From Flavobacterium paronense (GTDB lineage: Bacteria > Bacteroidota > Bacteroidia > Flavobacteriales > Flavobacteriaceae): 35,756 nt of DNA. Position numbers and translations under genes: made by a program. Where the stretch lies: NCBI RefSeq assembly GCF_030409795.1, contig NZ_JAUFQN010000001.1, forward strand, positions 1 through 35,756, written 5' to 3'. Shown here piece by piece: positions 1-7,715 of the stretch (the first letter of the stretch is position 1; each line of letters begins with the position of its first letter). The notes beneath the pieces are model-generated. The model had not been told where the DNA came from. It saw only the letters and a list, made by a program, of their open reading frames with translations, and did no database searches.

Positions 1-679
1 TAAATGATAACAAATCTTTAAAATTTGGACGTTTTCTAACTTGGGAGATTTGGAATGGTCACGATGGAAATATTCAAAAGTCGTATGATTATTATTTAAA
101 AACCTTAGCTATAGAAACCAAACAATAGTTATGCACTTAAAGGAATTGCATGGATTGCTTTTTCAAATGAAAAAGATACCAAAGAGGCAACACGAATAAT
201 AGACAACATTTCTAAAAGACACCATACACCCGATTTTTATTTGCTAAAAGCTCAAATCGCAGAATATGAAAATAATCAGGCCTTTAAAAGTAAAAACCTA
301 TCGGAATATTTTTAACATGCTAAACACCATCAATTATGGTGCGATGTATAACAAATACAATACGTTGATTTATGCTGATGATAAAACACGGCAGCTAAAG
401 CATTAGAAATTGCCAAAATTGAAATTGACCATCGCCCAACTCCGGATTCCTATGATTTATTGGCTTGGTCTTATTATAATTTGGGCGACAGCAAGAAAGC
501 ATTAGAAATAGAGCAAAAATATGTAGTCGAAAATCGTTTGAGCCTAAACTAACTACCATCTTGCAACCATCTATAAAGCCAATAATATGATGGCTAAAGT
601 TGCCCCAATAAAAAAAGAATTATTAAAAAGCACTTTTGAATTAGGTCCTACTTTGGAGAAAAAAATCACTAATCTATAA
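1..679 (+). CDS. TPR-like protein, C-terminal part, frameshifted
   Basis: Only the 3' part of this gene lies in the window. Joining frames gives helical, TPR-like text such as SYDYYLKTLAIETKQ, NSYALKGIAWIAFSNEKD and SYDLLAWSYYNLGDSKKALE. The last resembles the A and B helices of a tetratricopeptide repeat, a protein-binding scaffold. At least four 1-base indels (near 127, 295, 390 and 540) break the frame, so no long single ORF survives. Its stop overlaps the ATG of the downstream TonB receptor in a TAATG junction (677-681), which suggests translational coupling and a shared operon. The specific function is unknown. A role next to receptor-mediated uptake is inference from position only. Confidence 0.6.
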
Positions 680-2876
680 TGAAAAATTCATATACACTTC
701 TTATGTTACTTTTCTTTGCCTTTGCTCAAAGTCAAATACAAAAGGAGTTGTTACAGATTCTATCGGCAATCCAATTGACAATGCTTATATTATCAATACC
801 AATTCTCAAAGTCATGCGCATACCAATGAGTTCGGAGCTTTTAGTATCGATAAAACAAGCAAAGGCGATCTGTTAAAAGTTTCCGCTTTAGGATTCAAAA
901 AGACAGATTATAAATTCGAAAGCAATGAATTCACCATTATATTAGAAGAAGATATTTACAAGTTAGATCAAGTGGTTATTCAACCAAAATGAATGCCATG
1001 AATGTGATTTCTAAAATAGATTTACAAACAACTCCCGTAAATTCTTCACAAGAAATATTGCGAAAAGTACCAGGTTTATTTATTGGACAACATGCTGTGG
1101 AGGCAAAGCAGAGCAGATTTTTTCTGAGAGGTTTCGACATCGATCACGGAACAGATATTGCTGTTTCAGTTGACGGAATGCCAGTAAACATGGTTTCGCA
1201 TGCGCATGGTCAAGGCTATGCCGATTTGCATTTTGTCATTCCAGAAACGTCGATAAAATTGATTTCGGAAAAGGAACTTATTATGCCAACCAAAGGTGAC
1301 TTTGCTACAGCTGGCTATGTAACATTTCAAACCAAAGAACGGGTTGATAAAAGTGCTATAAGTGTTGAAGCCGGACAATTTAATACGTTGAGAACTGTTG
1401 GTGTTTTTAATCTTTAGAGAAAAATAAAATGCAAAATGCCTACTTGGCTACCGAATATATTTTAACTGATGGTCCATTCGATGCGCCACAAGATTTTTCA
1501 AGACTGAATTTATTTGGAAAATATACAAGCGTGATGGCTGATAATAGTAAGTTAACCGTAATTGCTTCCAGGTTTACCAGTAAATGGAATGCTTCCGGCA
1601 AATTCCACAAAAGACTTGTAGATAGTGGAGCCATATCCAGATTTGGCGCAGTTGATGCTACCGAAGGCGGAAATACAGCAAGAACTAATGTTAATGTCGC
1701 GGTCACAAAACCACTTAATGAAAACACTTTTGTAAAGTCAAATGCCTATTATTCTAACTATAATTTTGAACTCTATTCTAATTTTACTTTCTTTTTAGAA
1801 GATCCAATTAATGGCGATCAAATTCGTCAAAAAGAAAGTCGAGATATTTATGGTTTGAATACTGAATTTAATAAAAAATGCAAATTCCTTGTGCCAAGTA
1901 GGTTTTGGTTTTAGAGCCGATGCTACAAAAAACACCGAGCTATCACATACAGTAGGAAGATATACGACCTTGCAAACCTTGAAACTAGGTGATATCGATC
2001 AAACAAATATATTTTCCTATATCAATGTTGAATATACTTTTTGGGAAATTAAAGATAAATCCATCCAGCTATTCGATTTGATTATTTCAAGTTCAATTAC
2101 CAAGATAAATTGGCACCAACTTTTGTAACCCAAAGTCAGGATAAAGTAAAGTTTTCCCCAAAACTTAATTTTATTTACTCGGCTAACAACAATTTGCAAC
2201 TGTATTTAAAATCGGGATTTGGATTTCACTCGAACGATACCAGAGTTGTGTGGCGCAAACTGGAGAAAAGATTTTGCCACCGCCATTGGAACTGATTTAG
2301 GTGCTATTTTCAGCCATTTCCAAAATTGGTTATCAACACCGCTTTGTGGTATTTGTATTTAGAGCAAGAGTTTGTATATGTTGGTGATGCCGGAATTGTA
2401 GAACCAAGCGGTAAAACTAAAAGAATGGGATTTGATTTGGGATTGCGTTATCAATTGACTGATTGGTTGTTCTTTGATACCGATGTTAACTATACACATG
2501 CTCGAAGTATTGATGAACCTTCTGGACAAGATTACATTCCGTTAGCTCCAGATTTTACTTCTACAGGAGGAATTAGCATCAATAAGTTAAAAGGTTTTTC
2601 AGGCGGAATTCGATACCGGTATTTAAAAAGTCGCCCTGCCAATGAAGATAATTCTATCGTAGCTAAAGGCTATATGGTTTCTGATGTCAATATCAATTAT
2701 GAGTTTAAAAACTTCACTTTTGGAGTAGCCGTTGAGATATTTTCAACACAAAATGGAATGAAACCCAGTTTGCCACCGAGTCGCGCTTGCAAAATGAAAC
2801 CCAAAGTGTAGACGAAATTCACTTTACACCAGGAACACCATTTTTTATGAAAGGAAAAATAACCTACAGGTTTTAA
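679..2876 (+). CDS. TonB-dependent outer-membrane receptor, frameshifted
   Basis: The gene starts with a signal peptide (MKNSYTLLMLLFFAFAQSQ). A carboxypeptidase-like regulatory domain follows (KGVVTDSIGNPIDNAYI), then a plug domain (IDLQTTPVNSSQEILRKVPG, FLRGFDIDHGTDIAVSVDG). A beta-barrel runs to the terminal strand MKGKITYRF with its final Phe. This is the layout of a Bacteroidota TonB-dependent receptor, which imports a ligand across the outer membrane using TonB energy. The plug has a conspicuous SHAHGQGYADLHF segment, but I cannot name the ligand. The frame is broken at about 745, 1100, 1250-1290, 1417, 1590, 1880, 2040, 2250, 2320, 2740 and 2780, and the text on each side of every break fits one protein of about 730 residues. 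I therefore read these as sequencing indels, not decay. Confidence 0.85.
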
Positions 2877-2891
2877 ATGTAATTTTTGTTT

Positions 2892-2964
2892 GTAATAGAA
2901 AATGGTTAAAAGTTTTCTATTACGTTTTGTTGGAGAGCCTGACGACTAGTTTTCGGGCTCTTTT
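2892..2964 (+). terminator. Two-hairpin module A with intrinsic terminator
   Basis: A perfect 11-bp stem (2892-2902 with 2913-2923, GTAATAGAAAA and its complement) is followed by GTTTTGTTGG. A second hairpin then pairs AGAGCC (2934-2939) with GGCTCT (2956-2961) and ends in a T run. It lies just after the TonB receptor stop and should terminate that transcript. Module B downstream has the same layout. Confidence 0.6.
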
Positions 2965-3046
2965 ACAAACAGTACATTTTTTATTTGATAGTATAGTTTT
3001 AAGGGAAAAATCTGCTATGGGATTATTTCGGTTTTTTTGTTTTGTG

Positions 3047-3117
3047 GATAGAAACTGGTTTTCTGTCATGTTTTGTTAGGAGCTCAGTAATTAACATAGT
3101 TACTGGGCTCTTTTTTT
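3047..3117 (+). terminator. Two-hairpin module B with strong terminator
   Basis: The first hairpin pairs GATAGAAA (3047-3054) with TTTCTGTC (3060-3067). GTTTTGTTAGG follows, then an 11-bp stem (3080-3090 with 3100-3110, one G-T pair) and seven T residues (3111-3117). Layout and linker resemble module A about 150 bp upstream. Between the modules (2965-3046) I see no gene. Confidence 0.6.
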
Positions 3118-3160
3118 ATAAATTTTAGGAATTGTATACAGTAACTCCTGAAATTATGTT

Positions 3161-3168
3161 TAATTTTG
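3161..3168 (+). promoter_or_regulatory. Bacteroidota -7 box for the glutathione peroxidase gene
   Basis: TAATTTTG matches the TAnnTTTG -7 consensus of Bacteroidota and ends 13 bases before the ATG. I found no well-spaced -33 element. Confidence 0.45.
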
Positions 3169-3181
3169 ACAAAAATAAATT

Positions 3182-3765
3182 ATGAAAAAGATAGTACTAT
3201 TCGTAACGGCTTTAACCTTATTTAGTTGCCAAAATCAGGCCACAAAACAGCAAGAAAACAATGGAAACACAAGCACCTGTAAAAGCAGAAACAATTTATC
3301 AATTTAAAGTAAAAGATTTATACGGTAAAGAATTTGACTTTGCCTCATTAAAAGAAAGAAAATATTAATAGTGAATACAGCCTCAGAATGTGGACTAACG
3401 CCTCAATACAAAGATTTGGAATCTATTTACAAAAAGTATAAAGATCTTAATTTTGTTATAGTTGGTTTTCCAGCCAATAATTTTGGTTCGCAAGAGCCAG
3501 GAAGCAATGAACAAATTGCTAAATTCTGCGAATTGAATTATGGTGTGACTTTCCCAATGATGAGTAAAATTTCTGTAAAAGGAAGTGACATGGACAAAGT
3601 CTATAAGTTCTTAACACAAAAAGCAAAAACGGTTTACAGGACAGCGAAGTTGAATGGAATTTTCAAAAATATTTAATCAACGAACAAGGCGAATTAGTAA
3701 AAGTGTTATCGCCAAGAGTATTACCAACAGATGCTGCAATAGTAGGTTGGATTAATGGGAAATAA
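3182..3765 (+). CDS. Glutathione peroxidase-family lipoprotein, frameshifted
   Basis: This is a thiol peroxidase of the glutathione peroxidase family, which reduces hydroperoxides; bacterial members usually use thioredoxin. The start [19 protein letters not shown] is a lipoprotein signal with lipobox LFSC, so the enzyme is probably anchored facing the periplasm. Family motifs are [12 protein letters not shown] with the peroxidatic Cys, [18 protein letters not shown], and WNFQKYLI with its conserved Trp-Asn. Indels near 3255, 3360 and 3635 split the frame; joined, the protein is about 190 residues with a normal C-terminus (VGWINGK). It lies between module B and the terminator at 3817, so it is probably a single-gene transcript. 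Confidence 0.88.
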
Positions 3766-3816
3766 TAACTAAAAATTGTTTAAATGATAACCTTAAGTTA
3801 TTCTTATGATAAATAG

Positions 3817-3842
3817 CCTGATGAATTTCATCAGGTTTTTTG
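3817..3842 (+). terminator. Intrinsic terminator after the peroxidase gene
   Basis: CCTGATGAA (3817-3825) is followed by one T and its full complement TTCATCAGG (3827-3835), then TTTTTTG. The effective stem is about 7 bp with a small AATTT loop. Confidence 0.75.
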
Positions 3843-3975
3843 TTTTGATTTTATCGACTAACGTCACTTGTGGTGTGGTTTGAAGAGTTTTTTTTCCTTT
3901 AAACGATTTTAAGATAATAACTAAATTATTCTCATTAAGTTTGAATAGAATTTCAAATACCACACACTTCCACAG

Positions 3976-4349
3976 ATGAATAATATATTTAACACCGTAT
4001 ACAGACAAGATTACTTACAAGGCTTTTCTAATGGGTTAAATCCCTATTTGAAAGTTGATGAAAATCAAAATGAAGCTTATCTTTTTGGGTTTAATCAAGG
4101 TAGATTAGACTATGAACGAATAAATGGTAAAATTGAATATGGCATTCCAAAATTAATTGTCACTAACAAAGTTTTAGAAGATTTTCTTTGGCCGGAATGC
4201 TTGGAATCAGCATAAATGATGATGGTTACACCGCTTTTCAAATTGATGTTATTTCTAAATGGTATCAAAGCGGAATTGAAAAATATAATCCTTATCAAAG
4301 CAGTTACCTGTTAGGAATTTTGGAAGAAAACGGGATTGAGATCATCTAG
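3976..4349 (+). CDS. Hypothetical protein of about 124 residues, frameshifted
   Basis: I do not recognise the family. The first frame starts MNNIFNTVYRQDYLQGFSNG and holds two similar segments, DYLQGFSNGLNPYLKVDEN and YLFGFNQGRLDYERINGK, which look like a short Gly/aromatic repeat. An indel near 4188 moves the reading to LAGMLGISINDDGYTAFQID, ending in YLLGILEENGIEII. No signal peptide or membrane segment is visible; the protein is probably soluble and cytoplasmic. It ends two bases from the convergent acetyltransferase gene. Confidence 0.55.
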
Positions 4350-4350
4350 C

Positions 4351-4848
4351 TTATTCCAATAGCAACTGCATAATTACAGAGTGCAACCATCGCTCAAACT
4401 TATAACCGCTTTCTTTAATAATTCCCACTGTAGCAAATCGAATTGCTTGTGAAAAGCAACACTATTTTGGTTTTCAGAGTCAATAACCGCAATCATAGTA
4501 TGCAATTTTTGCTTTTTAGCTAAAGCAATTAAGCTTTGCATAATTAATCTTCCAATACCTTTTCCGTGTTCGTTAGGCATCACATACACAGAATGTTCTA
4601 CAGTAAATTTATACGCTTCCCTAAAACGAAATTCACTGTAATAGCCAAAACCAACTACGCGTTCCTCTATTGTTGCGACTATTATTGGAAATCCTTTAGC
4701 TAATTTTTCTTCAAAAAGGGCTTGTTGCTGTTCCAATGTTCGCAAATCATAATCATACAATGCCGTTTGAATTGGCAATATAATAATTCAGAATGGCCAC
4801 AATGGTTTCCGCATCTTGACTTTGATATGGCCTGATTTTAATTTCCAT
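4351..4848 (-). CDS. GNAT N-acetyltransferase, phosphinothricin/MnaT-like, frameshifted
   Basis: This is an acetyl-CoA-dependent N-acetyltransferase of the GNAT fold. The true start is MEIKIRPYQSQDAETIVAIL at 4848, upstream of the longest open frame. The core shows VYVMPNEHGKGIGRLIMQSL, whose HGKGIG is the acetyl-CoA pyrophosphate-binding loop (motif A), then AVIDSENQNSVAFHKQFGF. Indels near 4770 and 4375-4440 scramble both ends. The repaired C-terminus reads KESGYKFERW then HSVIMQLLLE, as in the phosphinothricin/methionine-sulfone acetyltransferase subgroup. That subgroup acetylates amino-acid-like amines for detoxification; the substrate here is unknown. It diverges from menD. Confidence 0.82.
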
Positions 4849-4901
4849 AGGGTAAAAATAAGAAAACAATTTTCGTTTTGAAAAGGTTTTTTTCACCTTT
4901 G

Positions 4902-4971
4902 TTCGGGTGTTTTTCGCAAATTAAGCCCTTTTTGCGAACAAAACCAGAACATGACCCGAACAACACCCGAA
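4902..4971. repeat. Nested inverted repeats in the divergent intergenic region
   Basis: TTCGGGTGTT (4902-4911) is perfectly complementary to AACACCCGAA (4962-4971). Inside, TTCGCAAA (4913-4920) pairs with TTTGCGAA (4931-4938). A competing partner ACCCGAAC (4954-4961) can pair with GTTCGGGT (4901-4908), so two outer stems are mutually exclusive. The segment lies between the acetyltransferase start and menD and holds no gene. Confidence 0.6.
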
Positions 4972-5000
4972 TAACGGTATCAAAATGATGGGTTTGATGT

Positions 5001-5034
5001 GTCACTAAAGGTCACTAAGAGTCAGTAGGTGTCA
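5001..5034. promoter_or_regulatory. Four GTCA motifs phased every 10 bp
   Basis: GTCA begins at 5001, 5011, 5021 and 5031; the first three continue as GTCACTA, GTCACTA and GTCAGTA. Exact 10-bp spacing puts each copy on the same DNA face, as in tandem operators. The array is about 100 bp upstream of the menD -7 box. The regulator is unknown. Confidence 0.4.
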
Positions 5035-5102
5035 AAGCACATCATTAAGTGTTATAAGCATTGTTTAAATTCTTTCCGCTATAGTTCTGATAAGAAAACT
5101 TT

Positions 5103-5137
5103 TTTGTGTTGGAAAAGAGATACAATTTGTATCTTTG
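5103..5137 (+). promoter_or_regulatory. menD promoter
   Basis: TATCTTTG (5130-5137) fits the TAnnTTTG -7 consensus. TTTG at 5103-5106 (spacer 23) or TTGG at 5109-5112 (spacer 17) could be the -33 element. The menD ATG follows 20 bases after the -7 box. Confidence 0.6.
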
Positions 5138-5156
5138 TTCCCATTAAAATGCACCC

Positions 5157-5407
5157 ATGATTTACCCAAAAATACCTCTAGCGCAAAGCATTATAGAAAT
5201 ATGCCATGCCAAAGGAGTTTATGATATTATAATTTCCCCGGGTTCCAGAAATGCACCGCTGACAATTGGCTTTACCAACAACTCAAAGTTTAACTGCTAT
5301 AGTATTGCAGATGAACGCTGTGCCGCTTTTTTTTGCGTTAGGTATTGCACAACAAACCAACAAACCGGTTGCGGTAGTTTGTACTTCGGGTTCGGCTTTA
5401 CTGAATA
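5157..5407 (+). pseudogene. menD: menD, 5' fragment (SEPHCHC synthase), cut at a junction
   Basis: MenD is a thiamine-diphosphate enzyme that adds 2-oxoglutarate to isochorismate in menaquinone synthesis. About 84 codons are present: the N-terminus (MIYPKIPLAQSIIEICHAKG), then IISPGSRNAPLTIGF and YSIADERCAAFFALGIAQQ. The Glu of DERCAAF is the expected ThDP-activating residue. Reading needs one T fewer in the run of eight near 5327-5334. The frame then continues NKPVAVVCTSGSALLN and stops matching MenD at base 5406, where the family has a Tyr-Tyr-Pro-Ala stretch. About 85% of the usual 550-residue protein is missing. Since menE is intact in the window, real loss of menD is unlikely and a chimeric join is the better explanation. 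Confidence 0.85.
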
Positions 5408-5409
5408 TT
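5406..5409. other. Chimeric junction between menD and prolyl oligopeptidase
   Basis: MenD homology runs on the plus strand through base 5406. Prolyl oligopeptidase homology runs on the minus strand down to base 5409 (MPWSG). Two unrelated convergent genes are both cut within three bases, with no insertion sequence or target repeat between them. Confidence 0.75.
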
Positions 5410-6461
5410 CCACTCCAAGGCATTATGCGAATGTGATTCAAACCATTGAATCGTCAGAAACAACTAAATAATCTCTAAAAATATCAATATCTTCAAGTAA
5501 AACATCCTGACGATGCGGAATAATCAACCCAATTTTCTTTTGAAGTTGCACTTTCGGGCGTTTTCATCAGTTTAAAATTTGTTGCTTTGTCTTTATTGGT
5601 TACAATATAAAATGGTCTCCAAAATGCGACATCGAGTATTCTAATCCGCGTGTTCTTTTTTGGAATACTTTGAATTTAGCATCCGGCGTCGCCGATAAAA
5701 CCGTTTGGTATTCGGTTGTCATTGTACTGCTCGAATTGATAATCAAATATTTTTTCGATTTCGATTTATAAACCGAAAACGTCAAAAGTTTCATCTTTTT
5801 CAAAATACACCAATGCGTCTTTATCGGCTGTTGTTCCAATTTTGTGTTTGTATATTTTATCGGCACGAAGCGTTACTTCATCTTTTCGGGAATAAAACAA
5901 AGTCTTGTTATCACTTGCCCAAGTAGAACCGCCGGTAGTATTTTCTAATTTCACAGGTAAAATTTCACCTGAAACTAAATTCTTAACCTGAATCGTGTAT
6001 TGTCTTCGAGAAACTGTATCGACACCAAAAGCTGCCAATGTATTATCTTCGCTAATGCTTAAACCAGCTAAATTGAAATAAGTATACCCTTTTGCCATTT
6101 CGTTGCAATCAAACAAGATTTCTTCTTTGGCTTCCAGATTTCCTTTTTTACGCGAATGAATTGGATAATCTTTACCCATTTCAAAACGAGTAATATAATA
6201 ATAACCATTGTAAAAATAAGGAACCGACTCATCATCTTCCTTGATTCGGGATTTCATTTCTTCGAATAAATTCTTTTGAAATTCTTTTGTATGTGCAGTT
6301 TCTTGATGGTAATATTCGTTTTCCTGATTGAGATAATCAATCACTTCCTGGTTCTCTCTTTGGTTTAGCCAATAATAATTATCGGTACGGACATGTCCGT
6401 GTTTTTCTATAGCATGTGGAATTATTTTGGCTATAGGTATTTGTAATAACGTTTCAGGCAT
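5408..6461 (-). pseudogene. Prolyl oligopeptidase (S9A, protease II type), N-terminal part only
   Basis: This should be a cytoplasmic serine peptidase cutting short peptides after Pro or basic residues. It starts MPETLLQIPIAKIIPHAIEK and continues DNYYWLNQRENQEVIDYLNQ and YYITRFEMGKDYPIHSRKKG, typical of the S9A N-terminus and beta-propeller. After indels near 5768, 5605, 5535 and 5460 the text resumes as NFKLMKTPESATSKENWV, IPHRQDVLLEDIDIFRDYLV, then NGLNHIRIMPWSG at the junction. The whole C-terminal alpha/beta-hydrolase domain, with the catalytic Ser, Asp and His, is absent. About 350 of roughly 690 residues remain. As written it would be inactive, but the truncation is probably an assembly effect. 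Confidence 0.85.
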
Positions 6462-6481
6462 TTACTTTTTTTTAGTAATAA

Positions 6482-6489
6482 CAAAAATA
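6482..6489 (-). promoter_or_regulatory. -7 box of the oligopeptidase gene
   Basis: On the minus strand this reads TATTTTTG, a TAnnTTTG match ending 20 bases before the ATG at 6461. No clear -33 box is visible. Confidence 0.45.
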
Positions 6490-6560
6490 AGTATTATGTC
6501 TGCAGGAGTTCTAGATATTTCAGGAAGTTATGCACTTAGAAATTAACAAGTTTTAGTATA

Positions 6561-7585
6561 CTAAAGGCTCATTTTTTCCAAAGCTTCCAAAACATATTCA
6601 TGCATTACTTGTCGGTAATCGAGATGGGTAACCATTCTTAGTTTTCCTTTGGCTAATAAACTAATTGAAATACCTTTTTGTTTGAGTTTTTCTATCACTT
6701 CCTGGTCTTTAATGTGAGGTTGTGCTGAAAATACAACGATATTCGTTTCGACAGGTTCGACAACAGCAACCCAAGAACATTGCTCTAATTGAGCTCCTAA
6801 TTCTTTTGCTCTGCGATGGTCATCCGCTAACCTATTGATATTGTTTTGCAATGCATAAATTCCAGCTGCCGCCAAATAACCTGACTGACGCATATTACCT
6901 CCAAATATTTTTCGGACACGCAAAGCCTTGTGCATTGTTGCTGTATCAGATAACAAAACCGAACCAATTGGCGCCCCCAATCCTTTGGAGAAACAAACTG
7001 AAATCGTGTCGAATAATTGTCCAAATTGTTTTGGCTGTTGCTTTTTAGCAATCATGGCATTCCACAAACGTGCGCCATCTAAATGATACTTCAAATTATG
7101 GTCGACACAAACTTGCTTTATTTTTTGTAATTCTGAAATCTCATAACAAGCGCCTCCACCTTTATTAGTTGTGTTTTCAATACCCACCATTTTTGACATG
7201 GGTGTATGATAAAACTCGGGATCATTGATACCGTCTTTTACTTGTTCTGCAGTAATCATTCCACGACTTCCATCTAATAGATTGAAGTTGACTCCACTAT
7301 TTGCCGAAGCTCCGCCCGATTCATACAAATGAATATGCGACCACTTATCGCAAATAATCTGGTCACCCGGATTGGTGTTTAACTTAATGCTGTTTGATTT
7401 GCCATAGTTCCGGTTGGAAAAAATAAGGCAGCTTCCATTCCGAATAAATCGGCTACCATTTTTTCAAAAGCATTTACAGTTGGATCTTGTTTGAATACGT
7501 CGTCTCCTACTTTAGCATTGAACATTGCCTGAAGCATTTCGGGTGTAGGTTTGGTTACCGTATCGCTGATTAAATTTATTTCCAT
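6561..7585 (-). CDS. ltaE: Low-specificity L-threonine aldolase, one frameshift
   Basis: This is a PLP-dependent enzyme of fold type I that splits L-threonine or L-allo-threonine into glycine and acetaldehyde. The start is [20 protein letters not shown], with [14 protein letters not shown] and [14 protein letters not shown] before an indel near 7380. Reading continues [12 protein letters not shown], then [27 protein letters not shown] with the PLP-contacting Asp, and [20 protein letters not shown], whose Lys should bind PLP. The repaired length of about 341 residues is normal for the family. The gene is divergent from prfB. Confidence 0.92.
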
Positions 7586-7601
7586 TTAAAGAATATTAGT
7601 C

Positions 7602-7609
7602 TATTTTTG
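7602..7609 (+). promoter_or_regulatory. prfB -7 box
   Basis: TATTTTTG matches TAnnTTTG and is followed by TGGTG. It puts the transcript start near 7616, giving a leader of about 100 nt that contains the repeat element at 7621-7688. The fumC leader has the same arrangement. Confidence 0.5.
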
Positions 7610-7620
7610 TGGTGAATTAT

Positions 7621-7688
7621 TAGCCCCGATAGCAGTGTAAATCCTTTTCTTTTTAGAAAAGATTGGAACGTATAGCGGGATTAGCTTC
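7621..7688 (-). repeat. Dispersed flavobacterial intergenic repeat, copy 1
   Basis: The element begins TAGCCCCGATAGCAGTG and ends AGCGGGATTAGCTTC. Its interior CCTTTTCTTTTTAGAAAAGA can form a hairpin. The ends match, inverted, those of the copy before fumC (GGAGCTATTTCCCGC to ATCGGGGCTA). From memory, this type of repeat is common between Flavobacterium genes. Confidence 0.65.
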
Positions 7689-7715
7689 AAATTAAAACAC
7701 AAAACTACATTATTT

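Noticed and set aside
679..2876. Several short separate genes instead of one receptor
   Set aside because: The short ORFs translate in order to consecutive parts of one TonB-dependent receptor; homology continues across each break.
5157..5471. A 104-residue complete small protein
   Set aside because: Only the first 59 or so residues fit MenD in this frame. The rest is a frameshifted reading followed by antisense of the oligopeptidase gene.
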